From the NCBI RefSeq assembly GCF_026151205.1, contig NC_087077.1, positions 10,903,983 through 10,967,982 on the forward strand: a stretch of 64,000 nt of DNA, written 5' to 3'. Positions 1 to 11,646 of this stretch are shown here, piece after piece. Position numbers and translations under genes: made by a program. Origin of the DNA: Bolinopsis microptera. Lineage: Eukaryota > Ctenophora > Tentaculata > Lobata > Bolinopsidae. The notes below the pieces were generated by a model. That model saw nothing but the letters and a program-made list of their open reading frames with translations. It had not been told where the DNA came from and made no database searches. Within the stretch, counting starts at the first letter, position 1; each line of letters begins with the position of its first letter.

Positions 1-2
1 AC

Positions 3-2327
3 TATTTCCAGTACTATGACTACTGTGCAAAAAATGTGGACAAATTTGTGGAAGTACTAGACAATGAATTAACTAGTGATCCACCAGAAGACTTCAGTAA
101 TTTTTTCACTGTATTTAATCATCAACTAGACAGTGCATGTAAACTAAACCAGCCTAAGTGTTCTAAACGTACTGCTAAGAATAATCCATGGATTACATCA
201 GGCCTGATTGCCTCTATAAATAGAAAACATGAGCTTTATGACCTGTATAAAAAGGCAGTTAAGAAGAAATGCCTCAACGCCTCTTCAACCAACCATGCAG
301 ACTGTCTTACCCTTTGTTTTAATTGTACAAATAAAGTAACACGTCATGAAGAATTTAAGGCACACCGGAAGTTATTAAACCACCTTATTAATTCTGCAAA
401 ACGTAAGTATCATGGTGTTAAGATTACAGAATGCGCTGGAGATAGTAAGAAAACTTGGCAGATAATTAATGAACTGCGTGGTAAGAAGAGACGTGAGATT
501 AAACCTAACTTTGTGATAAATAACGAGCGTGTGATTAATCGGCGTGTAATTGCAAATGAGTTCAATAAATACTTTGCCTCTATTGCAGCTAACTTGAACG
601 AAGCTTACTCTGGTGACTTCTTAAGAATAAATTCCCTGCCGTCATTTACTGATTACCTGCCCACATCAGTTACGTCCAGTATTTTTCTTTGTGATTGTGA
701 CTGTATTGAGATTAAAGAGATCATAAACGAACTAAAAAACGGGAAATCTAGTGACATACCTATTCATGTGATCAAGAAGTCGTGTCAAATTACTGCACCG
801 TACTTAGCTAGATACTTTAATAAATGCATGCAAGAAGGCCACTTTCCCGATGAATTAAAAACTGGGAGAATCAGCCCCATTTACAAAAAAGAAGATGAAC
901 AGCTTTTAGAAAACTATAGACCAGTATCAACTCTACCTGTATTCGGGAAAATTCTAGAAAAGTTAATATATAAGCGGCTATATAGTTTCCTTACTTCCAA
1001 GGGTATAATACATGAAAACCAGTTCGGCTTTAGAAAAGGACACTCCACCAGCCATGCACTGAACTACTCTGTAGAACATATAGAATCGTTAATTAGTAAA
1101 AAGCAACATGTCCTAGGGGTCTTTATCGATCTCTCAAAAGCCTTTGACACTCTAGACCACTGTAAACTAACTACAAAGTTAAACAACTATGGCATAAGAG
1201 GAAATGCTCTGAATCTTATCTCTAGTTATTTGTCTAATAGGAAACAATTTGTAAACGTTTTGGATACCAAATCTGATGAATTACCGGTTGAATTCGGGGT
1301 CCCTCAGGGTAGTGTATTAGGACCTCTACTTTTCCTACTGTACATCAATGACATATGCAATATAACTAAAAAGGGTAAATTTGTCTTATTTGCAGACGAT
1401 ACTAATATATTTGTCGCTGCCGATTCGAGAAATAAAGTATACGAATTGGCTAATGAAGTACTACAGGCCGTAAACAAGTATATGGGAGTTAACCTACTGC
1501 ACATTAATGTAAAGAAGTGTTGTTACATGTATTTTTCTCCCTCTAAACGTAATAATAACGAATTAGATGCCGATATAGATAGCCAAAACTTGTCCATTAA
1601 TAACAAAATAATTAAACGTGTAAGTCAGACAAAATTTCTCGGAGTAATCATGGACGATAAATTGAGCTGGAAACCACATATATCATCCCTCAACAAGAAA
1701 CTAAGAAGTGCTTGTGGACGTATCTACCGTATTAAGAAATGCTTACCAGAATCACTATATAAGCAAATATATCATTCCCTCTTTGAATCACACCTAGGTT
1801 ATGCTATTTCTGTCTGGGGAGGTATTCCCAATAATCAGTTAAAACCGCTATTTATTACTCAAAAGAAGTGTATCAGGATTCTATTTGGAGACTATGAAGC
1901 TTATGTAGACAAATTCAAGACATGTGCTAGAGCAAGACCAATTAATTCTCAACGTCTAGGATCTGAATTCTATGTTAAAGAGTCCACTAAGCCTCTATTC
2001 ACAAAACATGAATTACTTGTTACAGAGAACCTGTACCGATACCGTTGTTTAATGGAACTTTTCAAGATCATTAAGTCACGAGTACCAATTTCGTTATACT
2101 ACTTATTCAACATATCAAATAGGAAAGATAATCTGTTCATTACACCCTCTCCAACTAATCAATTTATTTATAAATCTGCATGGCTTTGGATCGAATTCCG
2201 TAAAGTTGGCCCGTTAAATTTCACCTCCACATGCGGATCTGTCAAGAATTTACTTAAACAGTCACTTCTAAGAGCTCAAAACCGGTATGGAACTGAGTGG
2301 TGTGACAGAAATTTCACTGAATTCTGA
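3..2327 (+). CDS. Non-LTR retrotransposon ORF2, reverse transcriptase (5' end outside window)
   Basis: The frame is open from base 3 to a TGA at 2325-2327, so the protein enters from the left; the endonuclease domain expected upstream is not in view. The first ~230 residues are the linker usual between endonuclease and reverse transcriptase. RT motifs follow in order: GRISPIYKKED near 870, QFGFRKGHSTSHAL near 1020, the first catalytic aspartate in FIDLSKAFDTLDH (about 1123-1161), GVPQGSVLGPLLF (about 1297-1335) and FADDTNIF (about 1389-1412). A thumb/C-terminal region typical of jockey/CR1-type elements runs to the stop. No internal stop or frameshift is visible, so this copy is comparatively young. 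It would copy element RNA by target-primed reverse transcription (family knowledge). The exact clade cannot be assigned by eye. Confidence 0.93.
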   Translation, partial: YFQYYDYCAKNVDKFVEVLDNELTSDPPEDFSNFFTVFNHQLDSACKLNQPKCSKRTAKNNPWITSGLIASINRKHELYDLYKKAVKKKCLNASSTNHADCLTLCFNCTNKVTRHEEFKAHRKLLNHLINSAKRKYHGVKITECAGDSKKTWQIINELRGKKRREIKPNFVINNERVINRRVIANEFNKYFASIAANLNEAYSGDFLRINSLPSFTDYLPTSVTSSIFLCDCDCIEIKEIINELKNGKSSDIPIHVIKKSCQITAPYLARYFNKCMQEGHFPDELKTGRISPIYKKEDEQLLENYRPVSTLPVFGKILEKLIYKRLYSFLTSKGIIHENQFGFRKGHSTSHALNYSVEHIESLISKKQHVLGVFIDLSKAFDTLDHCKLTTKLNNYGIRGNALNLISSYLSNRKQFVNVLDTKSDELPVEFGVPQGSVLGPLLFLLYINDICNITKKGKFVLFADDTNIFVAADSRNKVYELANEVLQAVNKYMGVNLLHINVKKCCYMYFSPSKRNNNELDADIDSQNLSINNKIIKRVSQTKFLGVIMDDKLSWKPHISSLNKKLRSACGRIYRIKKCLPESLYKQIYHSLFESHLGYAISVWGGIPNNQLKPLFITQKKCIRILFGDYEAYVDKFKTCARARPINSQRLGSEFYVKESTKPLFTKHELLVTENLYRYRCLMELFKIIKSRVPISLYYLFNISNRKDNLFITPSPTNQFIYKSAWLWIEFRKVGPLNFTSTCGSVKNLLKQSLLRAQNRYGTEWCDRNFTEF

Positions 2328-3530
2328 TTATGAAGTGATATTCATTTGCCCGTTATTCCCACTTAAGCACTTACTGACTGACAAGCTTATCTATGAATAC
2401 CATGCTTGAATTTAGGTAAACAACATACAACTCATTCCCAGTTACGCTGAGCGCAACCGCCGAATGACACAGTAATATGGGCACGCGCATAGCATTGCGC
2501 GCCGATGCTGTGCGCGTTGTCGGCCGAAACTTGGGAAGTTCCCGCTCTAATATTCAGACGACAGTGATGACTCATTAAGAGCACTAATTTCGACCACTTT
2601 CCCGGTCGAGCCATACCAAATCAAACTAATTGACCCACGTGTATAGCCAATGTCCTGGCGGTGCTGAGCCGATGTAAAACTCTTCTGTAAACTCTTTTGT
2701 CTCTTGTAACTTGTTTATATTTTATATTTAAGTTATACTGTGTACTGTGTACAATAGTTATAGCGTATATATAGTGTGTAGTGTGTAGTGGTTATTTTGT
2801 TGTGACGTGTCACTTTATATTTTGCTACCAACGTCAGCCTTGGCTTACCATTTATTGTAATTGGTACAGCATATATCAAAACTAAAACACTGTTTTCGAT
2901 CTGACGGGTGATGGGCTCTCTCTGATGGGACACGGTTCTAGGGGGTACCCGGGGTACGAGTTAACGAATAGTGTTCGTGTCCTTCCACAACCCCCTCTCA
3001 TTGTGTTTTTGACGGAGGAGAAGCCTAGTTCATCCGTCTGCATCGCTTAATCGAGTTGAAAATTTAGCCAATAACAAACTAAATTACATGTTATACTGAT
3101 AGCAGGTGTAGAGTTTATAACATACAAATTCTAAATTTTTGACGGCTGACGATGGTAAGTCGCTATGTTTAATTCGGGACGTTTATAGTCTAAAGTCTTG
3201 GAGCTCAAAATGTCTCGTGCTGTGGGCCGTATAAACGGCGCACACCACCGCCCCGCCTTACTGCTTACATTACTTCATGGTTGCAGGGCGGAGCTGGTGC
3301 CGTTTGTCTTGGCCTCGAGTGGCGAGTGCTTGCCCATCGAATACACAATTGAAACACTAATTATTTATTGGAATTCTACAGTTTCCAAAACGAAGTACGA
3401 GGATATATTAACTTTGAGCTTTGTTTTGGCGACTGCTTCATCAATGGGCGAGTAGGTATTTGTTGTTTAGCAGTGTTGAATATTGGAGCAATTATATTAT
3501 AATGCAATGTATATCTCCATCATAATATAT
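2328..3530. other. Probable 3' UTR of the retrotransposon, then unassigned sequence
   Basis: No convincing gene. The first few hundred bases probably belong to the 3' UTR of the retrotransposon, but I see no clear poly(A) or target-site duplication marking its end. The stretch at 2450-2540 is unusually rich in GCGC. The 85-codon ORF at 3198-3455 has no recognisable domain and lies among repeats. Confidence 0.4.
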
Positions 3531-3531
3531 A

Positions 3532-3576
3532 GTCAGTGTAATAAGCGCCAAGCGCGAGCACAGAATTTTTTTTCTC
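3532..3576 (+). repeat. Terminal inverted repeat, left partner
   Basis: About 45 bases starting GTCAGTGTAATAAGCGCCAA and ending in a T-run recur as an almost exact reverse complement at 11647-11690. A second shared block, CCACCGGGTAGCAAT, lies inside both ends (about 3631-3646 and 11586-11600). The base pair just outside each end is TA, consistent with a TA target site. The two may be the ends of one 8.2-kb element, or two separate solo relics in opposite orientation. Confidence 0.7.
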
Positions 3577-5090
3577 CGATTGTACAAAATTTTATACCAA
3601 TGTTTTAGTCAAGATGTAAATAATTTTTATCCACCGGGTAGCAATGTTAGCTCAGCGTTCATCAAGATCGCGATTTTTACGCCGCGCACTCGTAAAACGC
3701 ATGAAAAAATCGAATTGACGATAGAAATCGAGCGCTATGCGCATATTATTCGCTTTTTCACTGTTATTTTCTGGTTGATTTCATAAACGTTTTAATTTTG
3801 TTTGAAACTCTCGAAACCAAGGATTGTCCACTATTTTACTGCAATTATCTACTTGAAGTTTCTTTTGTTTTATCAAACAGTTTAAAGTGGAATATTTTCT
3901 GTGCTTGATTATACACTGTAATTACATGATAGGGCCTTGCTAATGTAAATTGGCAATTACAGATCACTTAAGTTTCCAAATTTATCGCTCAGGTTATGAC
4001 CTATCTTAAAGTTCAACTGCTTGGTTAAATTAAAGCTGGGCACATATATCATTTTTGCAAAGAATTCATTCAAAGACATTTTAAAGCAAGTAAAGTAAGT
4101 AAGTACAGCACCTAGAATATCCTAGAACTTAGAAGTATATTGTTATTCACTTGATCTTTGATTTTATTCTGTGTTTCGGAGTTTTTGTTAAGTAGCAGGG
4201 TCCCCTGTGTTTTACTGACCAAATTAAGCCGCAAGTCTATGACTGCCTACCTCATTTTAACTTAATTAAAGAAGTATAGAACTGTATGACGTATGTCTCT
4301 CTTACTTTATCCGTTTACCACGTCTGACCGGTTGCCATTTTTCACTCTATGGTTATATACTTCTCTATACATAATTCTGACAGCAAATATAAAAGTGCCA
4401 AGTGGGTATCTATGTAATTTTCGTATCATTTTGAATTTAATGGTTACCTTCATACCCAAAGTTTAATGTTAAATCTCACTGTACCATATTCATTAACTTA
4501 TAGCTTATAACATATTATATGTTTTGATTTTATGTCCCTATACTAGAAGGGTATTCTTCTAACAGTTTTTGACTGACTTGAATGTCCTGCACAGCAGTTT
4601 GAAGCTTCTTTAAATTATTTTTATTCTTATCGTATTGCTGTGTAAATTTAATTCTAATACTAATTCATTTCTAATTCTCACTTTAATTAATTCTCACTTC
4701 GTTACTTTTCATAATGAATGTTTTTGGCACATCAGAATGAGCAAATGAATCGGGAGAAATGCTTCCTCTGACTCTGTCAAGTAAGTACATTATTTCCAAT
4801 GTATTTGTTGTTTTGATAATCTTTCTTCGCTCTTATGAGTGGGTCAATCCTTTGTTTTGATGATATTGTTGACGAAGTGAGAATCTCCACTCAGTGTTTT
4901 GAAAACACTGAGTTGAGATTCTCACCTTGTCTCAGAATAGATAAAGGGAACCATCAGAAAGTAATTTGTCTTCGATGGAATGAGAAAATTCGAAACAACT
5001 TCTGGCCGGGGTTGGAGACCTGGAACGGTTCAAGGGATCCACCAGAAACAAATCTGGCTTTGGCAGACTTTCTGAATATCTAAACACACA
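3577..5090. other. Non-coding, AT-rich stretch with one long palindrome
   Basis: Apart from the 49-bp palindrome at 4877-4925 I see no gene, RNA or element. The 82-codon frame at 4835-5083 runs through the palindrome, has no recognisable domain, and I do not call it a gene. Confidence 0.5.
4877..4925. repeat. 49-bp near-perfect palindrome
   Basis: Two 24-base arms (GTGAGAATCTCCACTCAGTG plus TTTT, and its complement) flank one central base, with one mismatch. It can extrude as a cruciform or form an RNA hairpin. It could be two abutting terminal inverted repeats of a deleted transposon. Confidence 0.85.
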
Positions 5091-5104
5091 CACTCATCTC
5101 CACT

Positions 5105-6720
5105 TCTGATATAACTCGGTTTCTGTTTGGAGTAAGGAGCTAATTTTGGGCATCAGGCTGTTGAGTTATTAGCCCAAGACATATTTTTACGCTCTCGCGA
5201 GAAGCAATTACAACAGCTAAAATCAAATTAACTCGGTTTCTGATTGGACTTTGGAGTATAAAAGAGCTAAATTTGGGCATAAAATCATCATATTAAGTAG
5301 AGCGTAATTAACTCCTCAGACTTCAGGTTAATCAGTTACTACTGTTATATGACCACACCCTTTTGAGCTCTCGTGAGTAACAATAACAGCACTTACAATC
5401 AAAATAACTCAGTTTCTGATTAGAGTAAGGAGCTAAACTTGGGCATTGAAGTGTTCTAAATTATCACATTGAGTAGGTAGAATGTTATTTAAAAATCTCA
5501 GACATCAGGTTATTGAGCTATAATAGCCCAAAAACTATTCTTACGCTCTTGCGAGTACCTTACAAGACATTTTTGTGGCGGACCAATTTGCGACGACCGA
5601 AATTTTGGCGGTCCGAAAATATGGCGAAATTGAACAAAAACCGTCACATTTCGGACGTCACAGAAAATAAGGGTATTTTTCATCATTTTGTTTTCTGACA
5701 CAAAGGAAATTCAAAATTTTCTAAAAATCGGTAAAATCATGTTGAAACAAAATGAAACTTATAAATCGATTTCTTCATCTTCCTCTATACTTAAGGGGTC
5801 CGGCTCGACTCTTCCAGTTTCACGCTGTTCTCCAGTGTACTCCCAGGAGTAAGATTCTCGGATAAGCGTATTACTTGACATTAAATTCATCATGGAATAT
5901 TGTGTTTATTTGTCCCACCATCATATCACTAACTTTTCAAGAACAAAATGAATCGATGAAGCCACAATTATTGGAATAAGCTAAAAATAATGCGACGGAT
6001 TCTATTACGACGACCGAAATTTTGGCGGTCCGAAAATATGGCGAAATTGAACAAAAACCGTCACATTTCGGACGTCACAGAAAATAAGGGTATTTTTCAT
6101 CATTTTGTTTTCTGACACAAAGGAAATTCAAAATTTTCTAAAAATCGGTAAAATCATGTTGAAACAAAATGAAACTTATAAATCGATTTCTTCATCTTCC
6201 TCTATACTTAAGGGGTCCGGCTCGACTCTTCCAGTTTCACGCTGTTCTCCAGTGTACTCCCAGGAGTAAGATTCTCGGATAAGCGTATTACTTGACATTA
6301 AATTCATCATGGAATATTGTGTTTATTTGTCCCACCATCATATCACTAACTTTTCAAGAACAAAATGAATCGATGAAGCCACAATTATTGGAATAAGCTA
6401 AAAATAATGCGACGGATTCTATTACGACGACCGAAATTTTGGCGGTCCGAAAATATGGCGAAATTTCGGGAAAACCGTCGCATTTCGTACGTTATAAAAA
6501 TGTCTTGTAAGGTAGCAATTGACGCACTTCATACTAACTGTTCATCTTGGACATGAAATTGTTCAAAATTATCACATTAAGTGGGGTAGAGCATGGTTTT
6601 AAAGTCAACATGCTTTAGATTGTTGAGTTATTAGTCCATATCCTATTTTACGGATCATCACATTGAGTGTCGTAGAACATGGTATTAAAATCTTCAGACT
6701 TTATGCTGTTGCATTTAAGA
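5105..6720. repeat. Degenerate tandem repeat array, roughly 176-bp unit
   Basis: A diverged unit recurs: AACTCGGTTTCTGNTTGG (5113, 5230, 5406), then GGAGCTAAATTTGGGCAT, then a TCACATTNAGTAG stretch (5465, 6573, 6660), then CAGACTTCAGGTTATTGAG, then ACGCTCTCGCGAG and GCAATTACAACAGC. Units are unequal in length through deletions. A MITE (5558-6512) splits one unit, so the array is older than that insertion. Confidence 0.7.
5556..6514. mobile_element. MITE with TA target duplication and internal 417-bp duplication
   Basis: Ends TACCTTACAAGACATTTTT (5556-5574) and its exact reverse complement (6496-6514) bound the element. The outermost TA on each side is the target-site duplication, so the element proper is 5558-6512. 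The flanks rejoin as GCGAG-TA-GCAATT, matching uninterrupted units of the surrounding array (about 5195-5210 and 5370-5385), which serve as empty-site references. The body contains a 417-bp segment present twice (5591-6007 and 6008-6424), apparently identical, plus the start of a third copy. No transposase frame is present. Termini and TA duplication point to a TA-targeting cut-and-paste superfamily; which one is uncertain. Confidence 0.88.
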
Positions 6721-6872
6721 AAATATATATATTGAAATGTGGTATTTATATCCCGACAACACAAGTAAGGTGGTTAACCATGTCAGAGCGGCTGACTGTG
6801 AGTGATGTGAGCAAATGTGTAAAAGTGAACAAAAGTATTATAACTCATCATAAGGCAAATAATGTTTTAGAT

Positions 6873-7470
6873 AATTATATTAATATTATAAATCAAAGTC
6901 TTATGATATTGTTATTATCTTAACAGTTACTGTTGTAACTTACAATTTTAAATTTATATTCCTTGTATTCCTTGTATTCCTTGTATTCCAGTACGTAATA
7001 TAGGGTGTTCAAGCTGGTATTTCAATATTTGCTCAAGTTTCACAGATATCATCAATTGAGTATTGTGACAAAGTAAACTTATTTGTGCGACTGTATGAGT
7101 ATTAGTATGAGTATGAGTATTGCTGAAAGCACAGTGTAAGGCCTACACGGACCGCCTCTAACTATTATCATAATTCCCAGTACTTCCAGATCATCAAGTA
7201 ATCCTACTGCACTACTCAGCATTCCTTGTCAGGGTGTCCTAAACATTCCTCATATATTTTCTTAAATGCAACAGTATAAAGTCTGAAGATTTTAAAACCA
7301 AAATTGAGCAAATATTGAAATACCATGGCTTAAACACCCTATATTACGTACTGGAATACAAGGAATACAAGGAATACGAGGAATATAAATTTAAAATCTT
7401 AAGTTACAACAGTTACTTTTAAGATGATAACAATATTATAAGGTTTTGATTTATAATATTAATATAATTT
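6873..7470. mobile_element. Foldback element with ~165-bp inverted arms
   Basis: The arm at 6873-7036 is repeated in reverse complement at 7304-7470, with about 85-90 percent identity judged by eye. Each arm carries three copies of a 10-base ATTCCTTGTA unit and the block GTACGTAATATAGGGTGTT. A separate block just outside the left arm (6682-6725, ACTTTATGCTGTTGCATTTA) recurs inverted inside the loop (7250-7296), so the structure has been rearranged. No coding frame. Confidence 0.75.
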
Positions 7471-7480
7471 ACTGAAAAGA

Positions 7481-8396
7481 AAAAGAAAGATTTTGAAAAT
7501 AAATATTTAGTTTACAGTCCCCTGTTAATGCTTAATTAATTAACACTATAACAACCACGCACCAGTCACATAAATTATTATGTGGTTGTAATACGTTGAC
7601 AGTGCCACAATTGAAACATCGCAATACTGAATACATGGTAAAAAATAGATTGATTATGTCACCAAAAATATTATAACTCTGTTTACTCCTTGCTGGAAGA
7701 TAATTAGTTTGTCCAAATTTGTATGATGATAAAGTTAAATTGAATTCTAATAGAGGTATGGTGAACTACAAAATAGGGCATGCATTGTTAATTTCGTCAC
7801 ATAATTTGTTGTGAAAGTTTGTTAATTTTTCGTTCACATCCACATCCTTATTATTGTTGGAATTGATTAATACAAGAAATATAGTAGCCCATACCAGTTT
7901 TCTGCATTCAATTTATATTGTTGAGGCACAAAATGGTAATTCTGTCACATTTTTTGTGACTAAGCAAAATTTAAGGTAGCATTGTTAAACTTGAGGTTTG
8001 ATGTGCTGGACAATAATCTACCACTTATTTTTAAAAGAATATTGAATTCTAATAGAGGTATAGTTCTTCAAAATAGGCACAAGAAAGGTTGACTTCGTCA
8101 CATCATTTTTTTGACAATGTTAATATCAACTGTCCTCTCTTGGATCAATCTGACCAAACGTAAAACGAAGGCAATAGGTTTAAATCTCATATGAAATATT
8201 TTCAGGTACTGATTCTATAACGAAGTCTAATCGTCATCTTCTTACAGTGTTCGATGTCTGTGTGAAGGTAAAATGGTGACATCCTCTGGATCAGGCAGAG
8301 GTCGAGTGTTATCGGGATTACTACAGATTGATGATCCCGCTCATCGGAGAAGATAAAGGCCTTGCTCAGCAATGGGTAGGGTTTGCAGTTTAGATA
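7481..8396. repeat. Non-coding region with a pair of direct repeats
   Basis: A block starting TTGAATTCTAATAGAGGTAT occurs at about 7738-7805 and again at about 8042-8110, with the same order of short motifs (AAAATAGG, TTCGTCACAT). The copies are about 300 bp apart and diverged. No gene seen; a short open stretch after a possible acceptor at 8246 runs only 35 codons. Confidence 0.45.
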
Positions 8397-8457
8397 GCCA
8401 TGTGGCACGCTGCAACTTAATTATTCGAGATTCTTCTCGAATAATTTTCAAGACTTG

Positions 8458-9205
8458 ATGTCAATTTATTATTGGAGAAAAAGAAGATTTATGAAGGTGA
8501 ATAGATGCCAGGGTCGGATTGAGTTGACAAAGCTCAAGATGAAAAGGTAATTTAATACTCAGATCATAATGTTTTGTTGCATTTACCTAGAAGTTAATTG
8601 TTTTGGAAATATGCTGTGTAATAAAGTAGTTCTAAAAACATTGAATTAAAGTGGACGCCATCCTTTAGAGAAATTTAAATTTATTACCTTCCCAATCTCG
8701 CTTTAACTCTGTATTTTAATGTATTCTTGTGTAAAATTGTATTGATCCCGTTTGATGCGACAAGGTAAAATGCTCTTACCAGGAAAGGAATTTACTCAAC
8801 GTTTCAATGTTACAACATCGTATTCATGATCTCAAATTATTTGTTATATAGTAGTGTTGAAAGTATTAAAACTGTATGTTAACAAGCATTTAGTTCTTGG
8901 AAAGAATTGGCTTATATCTCATAAACTAACAATGATTATTTCAATTCAATCAGGATAAGAAGATTAAGAAGCACAAGTTCAACTCCAATACTTGTTAGAA
9001 CTGGAGAAAGAAGTACCACACCGTACTCAAAACCCAAACGAGATATCATTGATCTTATTGACGAGGAAGAAACGATGAAAGAACTGCAAGACTGCAAGAG
9101 CTCTTAGACAGCTCTCCCACAAAAAGTACAGCCAGCACAGACAGTTTTTGCAACCGAAACGATAACCATACATATCAATATCTTCAAAATCAGTATCTAG
9201 GACGT
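8458..9205 (+). pseudogene. Candidate two-exon gene interrupted by an 8-bp duplication
   Basis: I do not recognise the product. Exon 1 would start at ATG 8458 and end at 8546 (donor GTAATT); exon 2 starts at 8954 after a CAATCAG acceptor. Phases match (AG plus G), giving a basic stretch (ELTKLKMKRIRRLRSTSSTP) followed by an acidic one (RDIIDLIDEEETMKELQ). The frame then meets TAG because ACTGCAAG is tandemly duplicated at 9083-9090 and 9091-9098. Dropping one copy keeps the frame open to a good donor at 9206, through a serine/threonine-rich segment containing SSPTKSTASTDSF. That coherence on both sides suggests a real exon. It may be a pseudogene, an allele or a sequence error. Exon 1 is the weaker part. 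Confidence 0.4.
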
Positions 9206-11646
9206 GTAAGGTTAGGTTTTATATTTATTCGCATTTTGAGATGTAACGGCCTTTTCCACATTCAATAAATCTGTCGGAAATCCGAATTTATCTTACTGCA
9301 ATCACTTGCTAATATATATCAGTTATCTGCGCTTATCGGCAACGGGCCGTTATATTCTATTAATGCTTTTCAAACAAAGTTACAACGAATTCTTCATGTC
9401 GTGCATCCTGGGTTTGAACAGGATATGGCCGTTTAAAATATTTCCATCACGTTACATTACATAATTCTCAATAAATGTAATAGATGTTTAGTGTTGTAAT
9501 TAGTTTAAAGTTTTAATCGGTCTCGCAGCTCTATTCTATATTTGCCTAACTCATTTAAGAGTGAGCAGACGACAGTATAAAAAACAGCAGACGACATGGC
9601 ACCAATTTGGGGAGGACCAACTCCATTTCAACGGATCATACATCTTACATGTATCTTAAAAATCGTTTTTGATTTATTAGATTTGTTCCATTACATAAGC
9701 AAATAAACGGATAGTAATTGTACATCATGTTGCCAGTTATGATAATCCAGGATAACTGCACTGGATAAAGGGAATAAAGGTCACTTTTCCTTAACATTTT
9801 AAAAGCTTGCACATACCAAGGTAATTTATGTAGTTAAAGTGGAGACCTCCCGAACTACCGTAATTTTATGTACTGAACGGATTAAAAATCTTAAATACGT
9901 CCTTCGATGTCAAATTTCACAGGACAAAAAATGCCTACCCATTTTATTTGAATATTAATAAGTTATTTGAATATTAATAAGTCCGGCATTAACCTGAATT
10001 ATTCTTAATATCATAACTCGCAAGGTCTTGTGAAAGGATTAGGGAACGTATTTTAACTTAAAAACTTTATTGCTGATATCTAACTGAGAAGGAAATCTGC
10101 TGTATTTTTGTTATAAATTTATTCGAATCATAGTATATAATATTATGAGTAATGGTTTTTAAAATATTTCTTATCTGATGATGTGATAAAATTGTTTATG
10201 AGAAAGAAACCAGTTTTGAGGCGTAAAAATGAAGAGGACTTAAAGACTGTACATTTTTCACCGTTGAATAAAACTTAAATATATGGAATGATTAAAAAAA
10301 GCAGCCGCAACCTTGCTATTCAGCAAGTCTTGTTGTATGAAACAAATATTATATTGACTGCTAGTAAAATAGACATTTCAACTTTTAAATTTTAAACTGT
10401 AAAAGCATCTCTCGATTCGATTCGATTTAGGGTCTGATTATATAGCTTCATATTCGATTTGAGCTTCATATATGACTGTTAATGACTGTACATATGTTTT
10501 AATTGAAATTAAGTTCAATCAAATGAAATCAAATGCGCCGTTTATTTTTGAAAACACAAAAATAGCAGAGAAATTCCCTCTTCCATTAGACATGTAACTT
10601 AAACTTCAGTTTGACTTCTGTGCTGCTGTTACTGCTAGGAAGGCATTCTTTTTATTTTACATACAAGCTATAAATAATTGCTTATTTTACGGATGTAGTA
10701 TATCTAAGATTTTATCCAGTATGTATAATATACATGTACTGGATACAATGTTAGACCTTAACTTATGGCTCTGAACTTTTACTCACCGGCCTCACTATAG
10801 TTTAGCATGGTTTAAGTAGATAATTAAGCTAGTAGCTGAAAAAATAAGCATGAAACATATAGCTTAAAGTCCTTAAAGTCTGATAATAAAATTCTGGTCA
10901 AATACCGGACTTGGATATTAGAATTAGAATTAAATTTGGATATAAACTTATATTGCACCGAGTGCCCATTTCAGAAAATCACCGAGCACCAGCTCATGTA
11001 TAATTTAGGCATTTAACCGTTATTAAACGCGCTCATGCCACAACGTTCCGAAAGATATCGCTCTGTCAGAATAAGAAATTACTGAAGGGCAGTCGTCACT
11101 CACCAAATCATGGTGCAAATAGTATTGGATCTCATAAGAGTTGCAAAATAACAAGAGAGCTTTTCGAATATGTTGCAAGAAAATCTGACCGAAAGGATCG
11201 TGGCCGTACTGCAAAAAGAAAAGGTTCGCCATTTTGTTGTTTGCTGAGAATAAGAACCATATGCTTTTTGGACGAATTAGCGCTGGCGCGCGCGCCAAAT
11301 TTATTAGTTGTATGTAAAAAGTTGATGCGTTAACACTTAAATCTGAACGTGAACTCTTCGTAGCGCGGATCACTGGAATTTTCATTTTGAAATAACTCGC
11401 ATACCAATGCAGGAATTCATAATATGAAGGTGTAGGACTCATAACATATTGATGAGATAAATATTGGTATCAAAATTTTACCAAAAAACTCATCGGATGA
11501 TGGTAAGAAAACGTTTTTACACATTGACAGTCAAAAACAAAAAAAATAATATCAGTGTCAAATTAAGCGAGTGAAAATTGCTACCCGGTGGTTTTCGATG
11601 CTTCCGTATCCCCCGCACACTTTAAAAAGCATACAAACGATATTCG
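9206..11646. other. Non-coding AT-rich stretch
   Basis: No convincing gene. Small features only: GCAGACGACA occurs twice about 30 bp apart near 9560-9595, and a 16-base ATTTGAATATTAATAA unit is doubled at about 9950-9982. A 139-codon minus-strand frame at 11023-11442 shows no recognisable domain; it lies just inside the right terminal repeat and could be a relic. Confidence 0.45.

Noticed and set aside
3198-3455. 85-codon frame after the retrotransposon
   Set aside because: No domain, no codon bias or splice signals; lies in a probable repeat tail.
5510-5701. Overlapping 61- and 63-codon frames on opposite strands
   Set aside because: They straddle the MITE boundary at 5556-5558 and are chance frames.
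11023-11442. 139-codon minus-strand frame
   Set aside because: No domain, no splice or promoter context, low-complexity neighbourhood; could be a relic but not supported.
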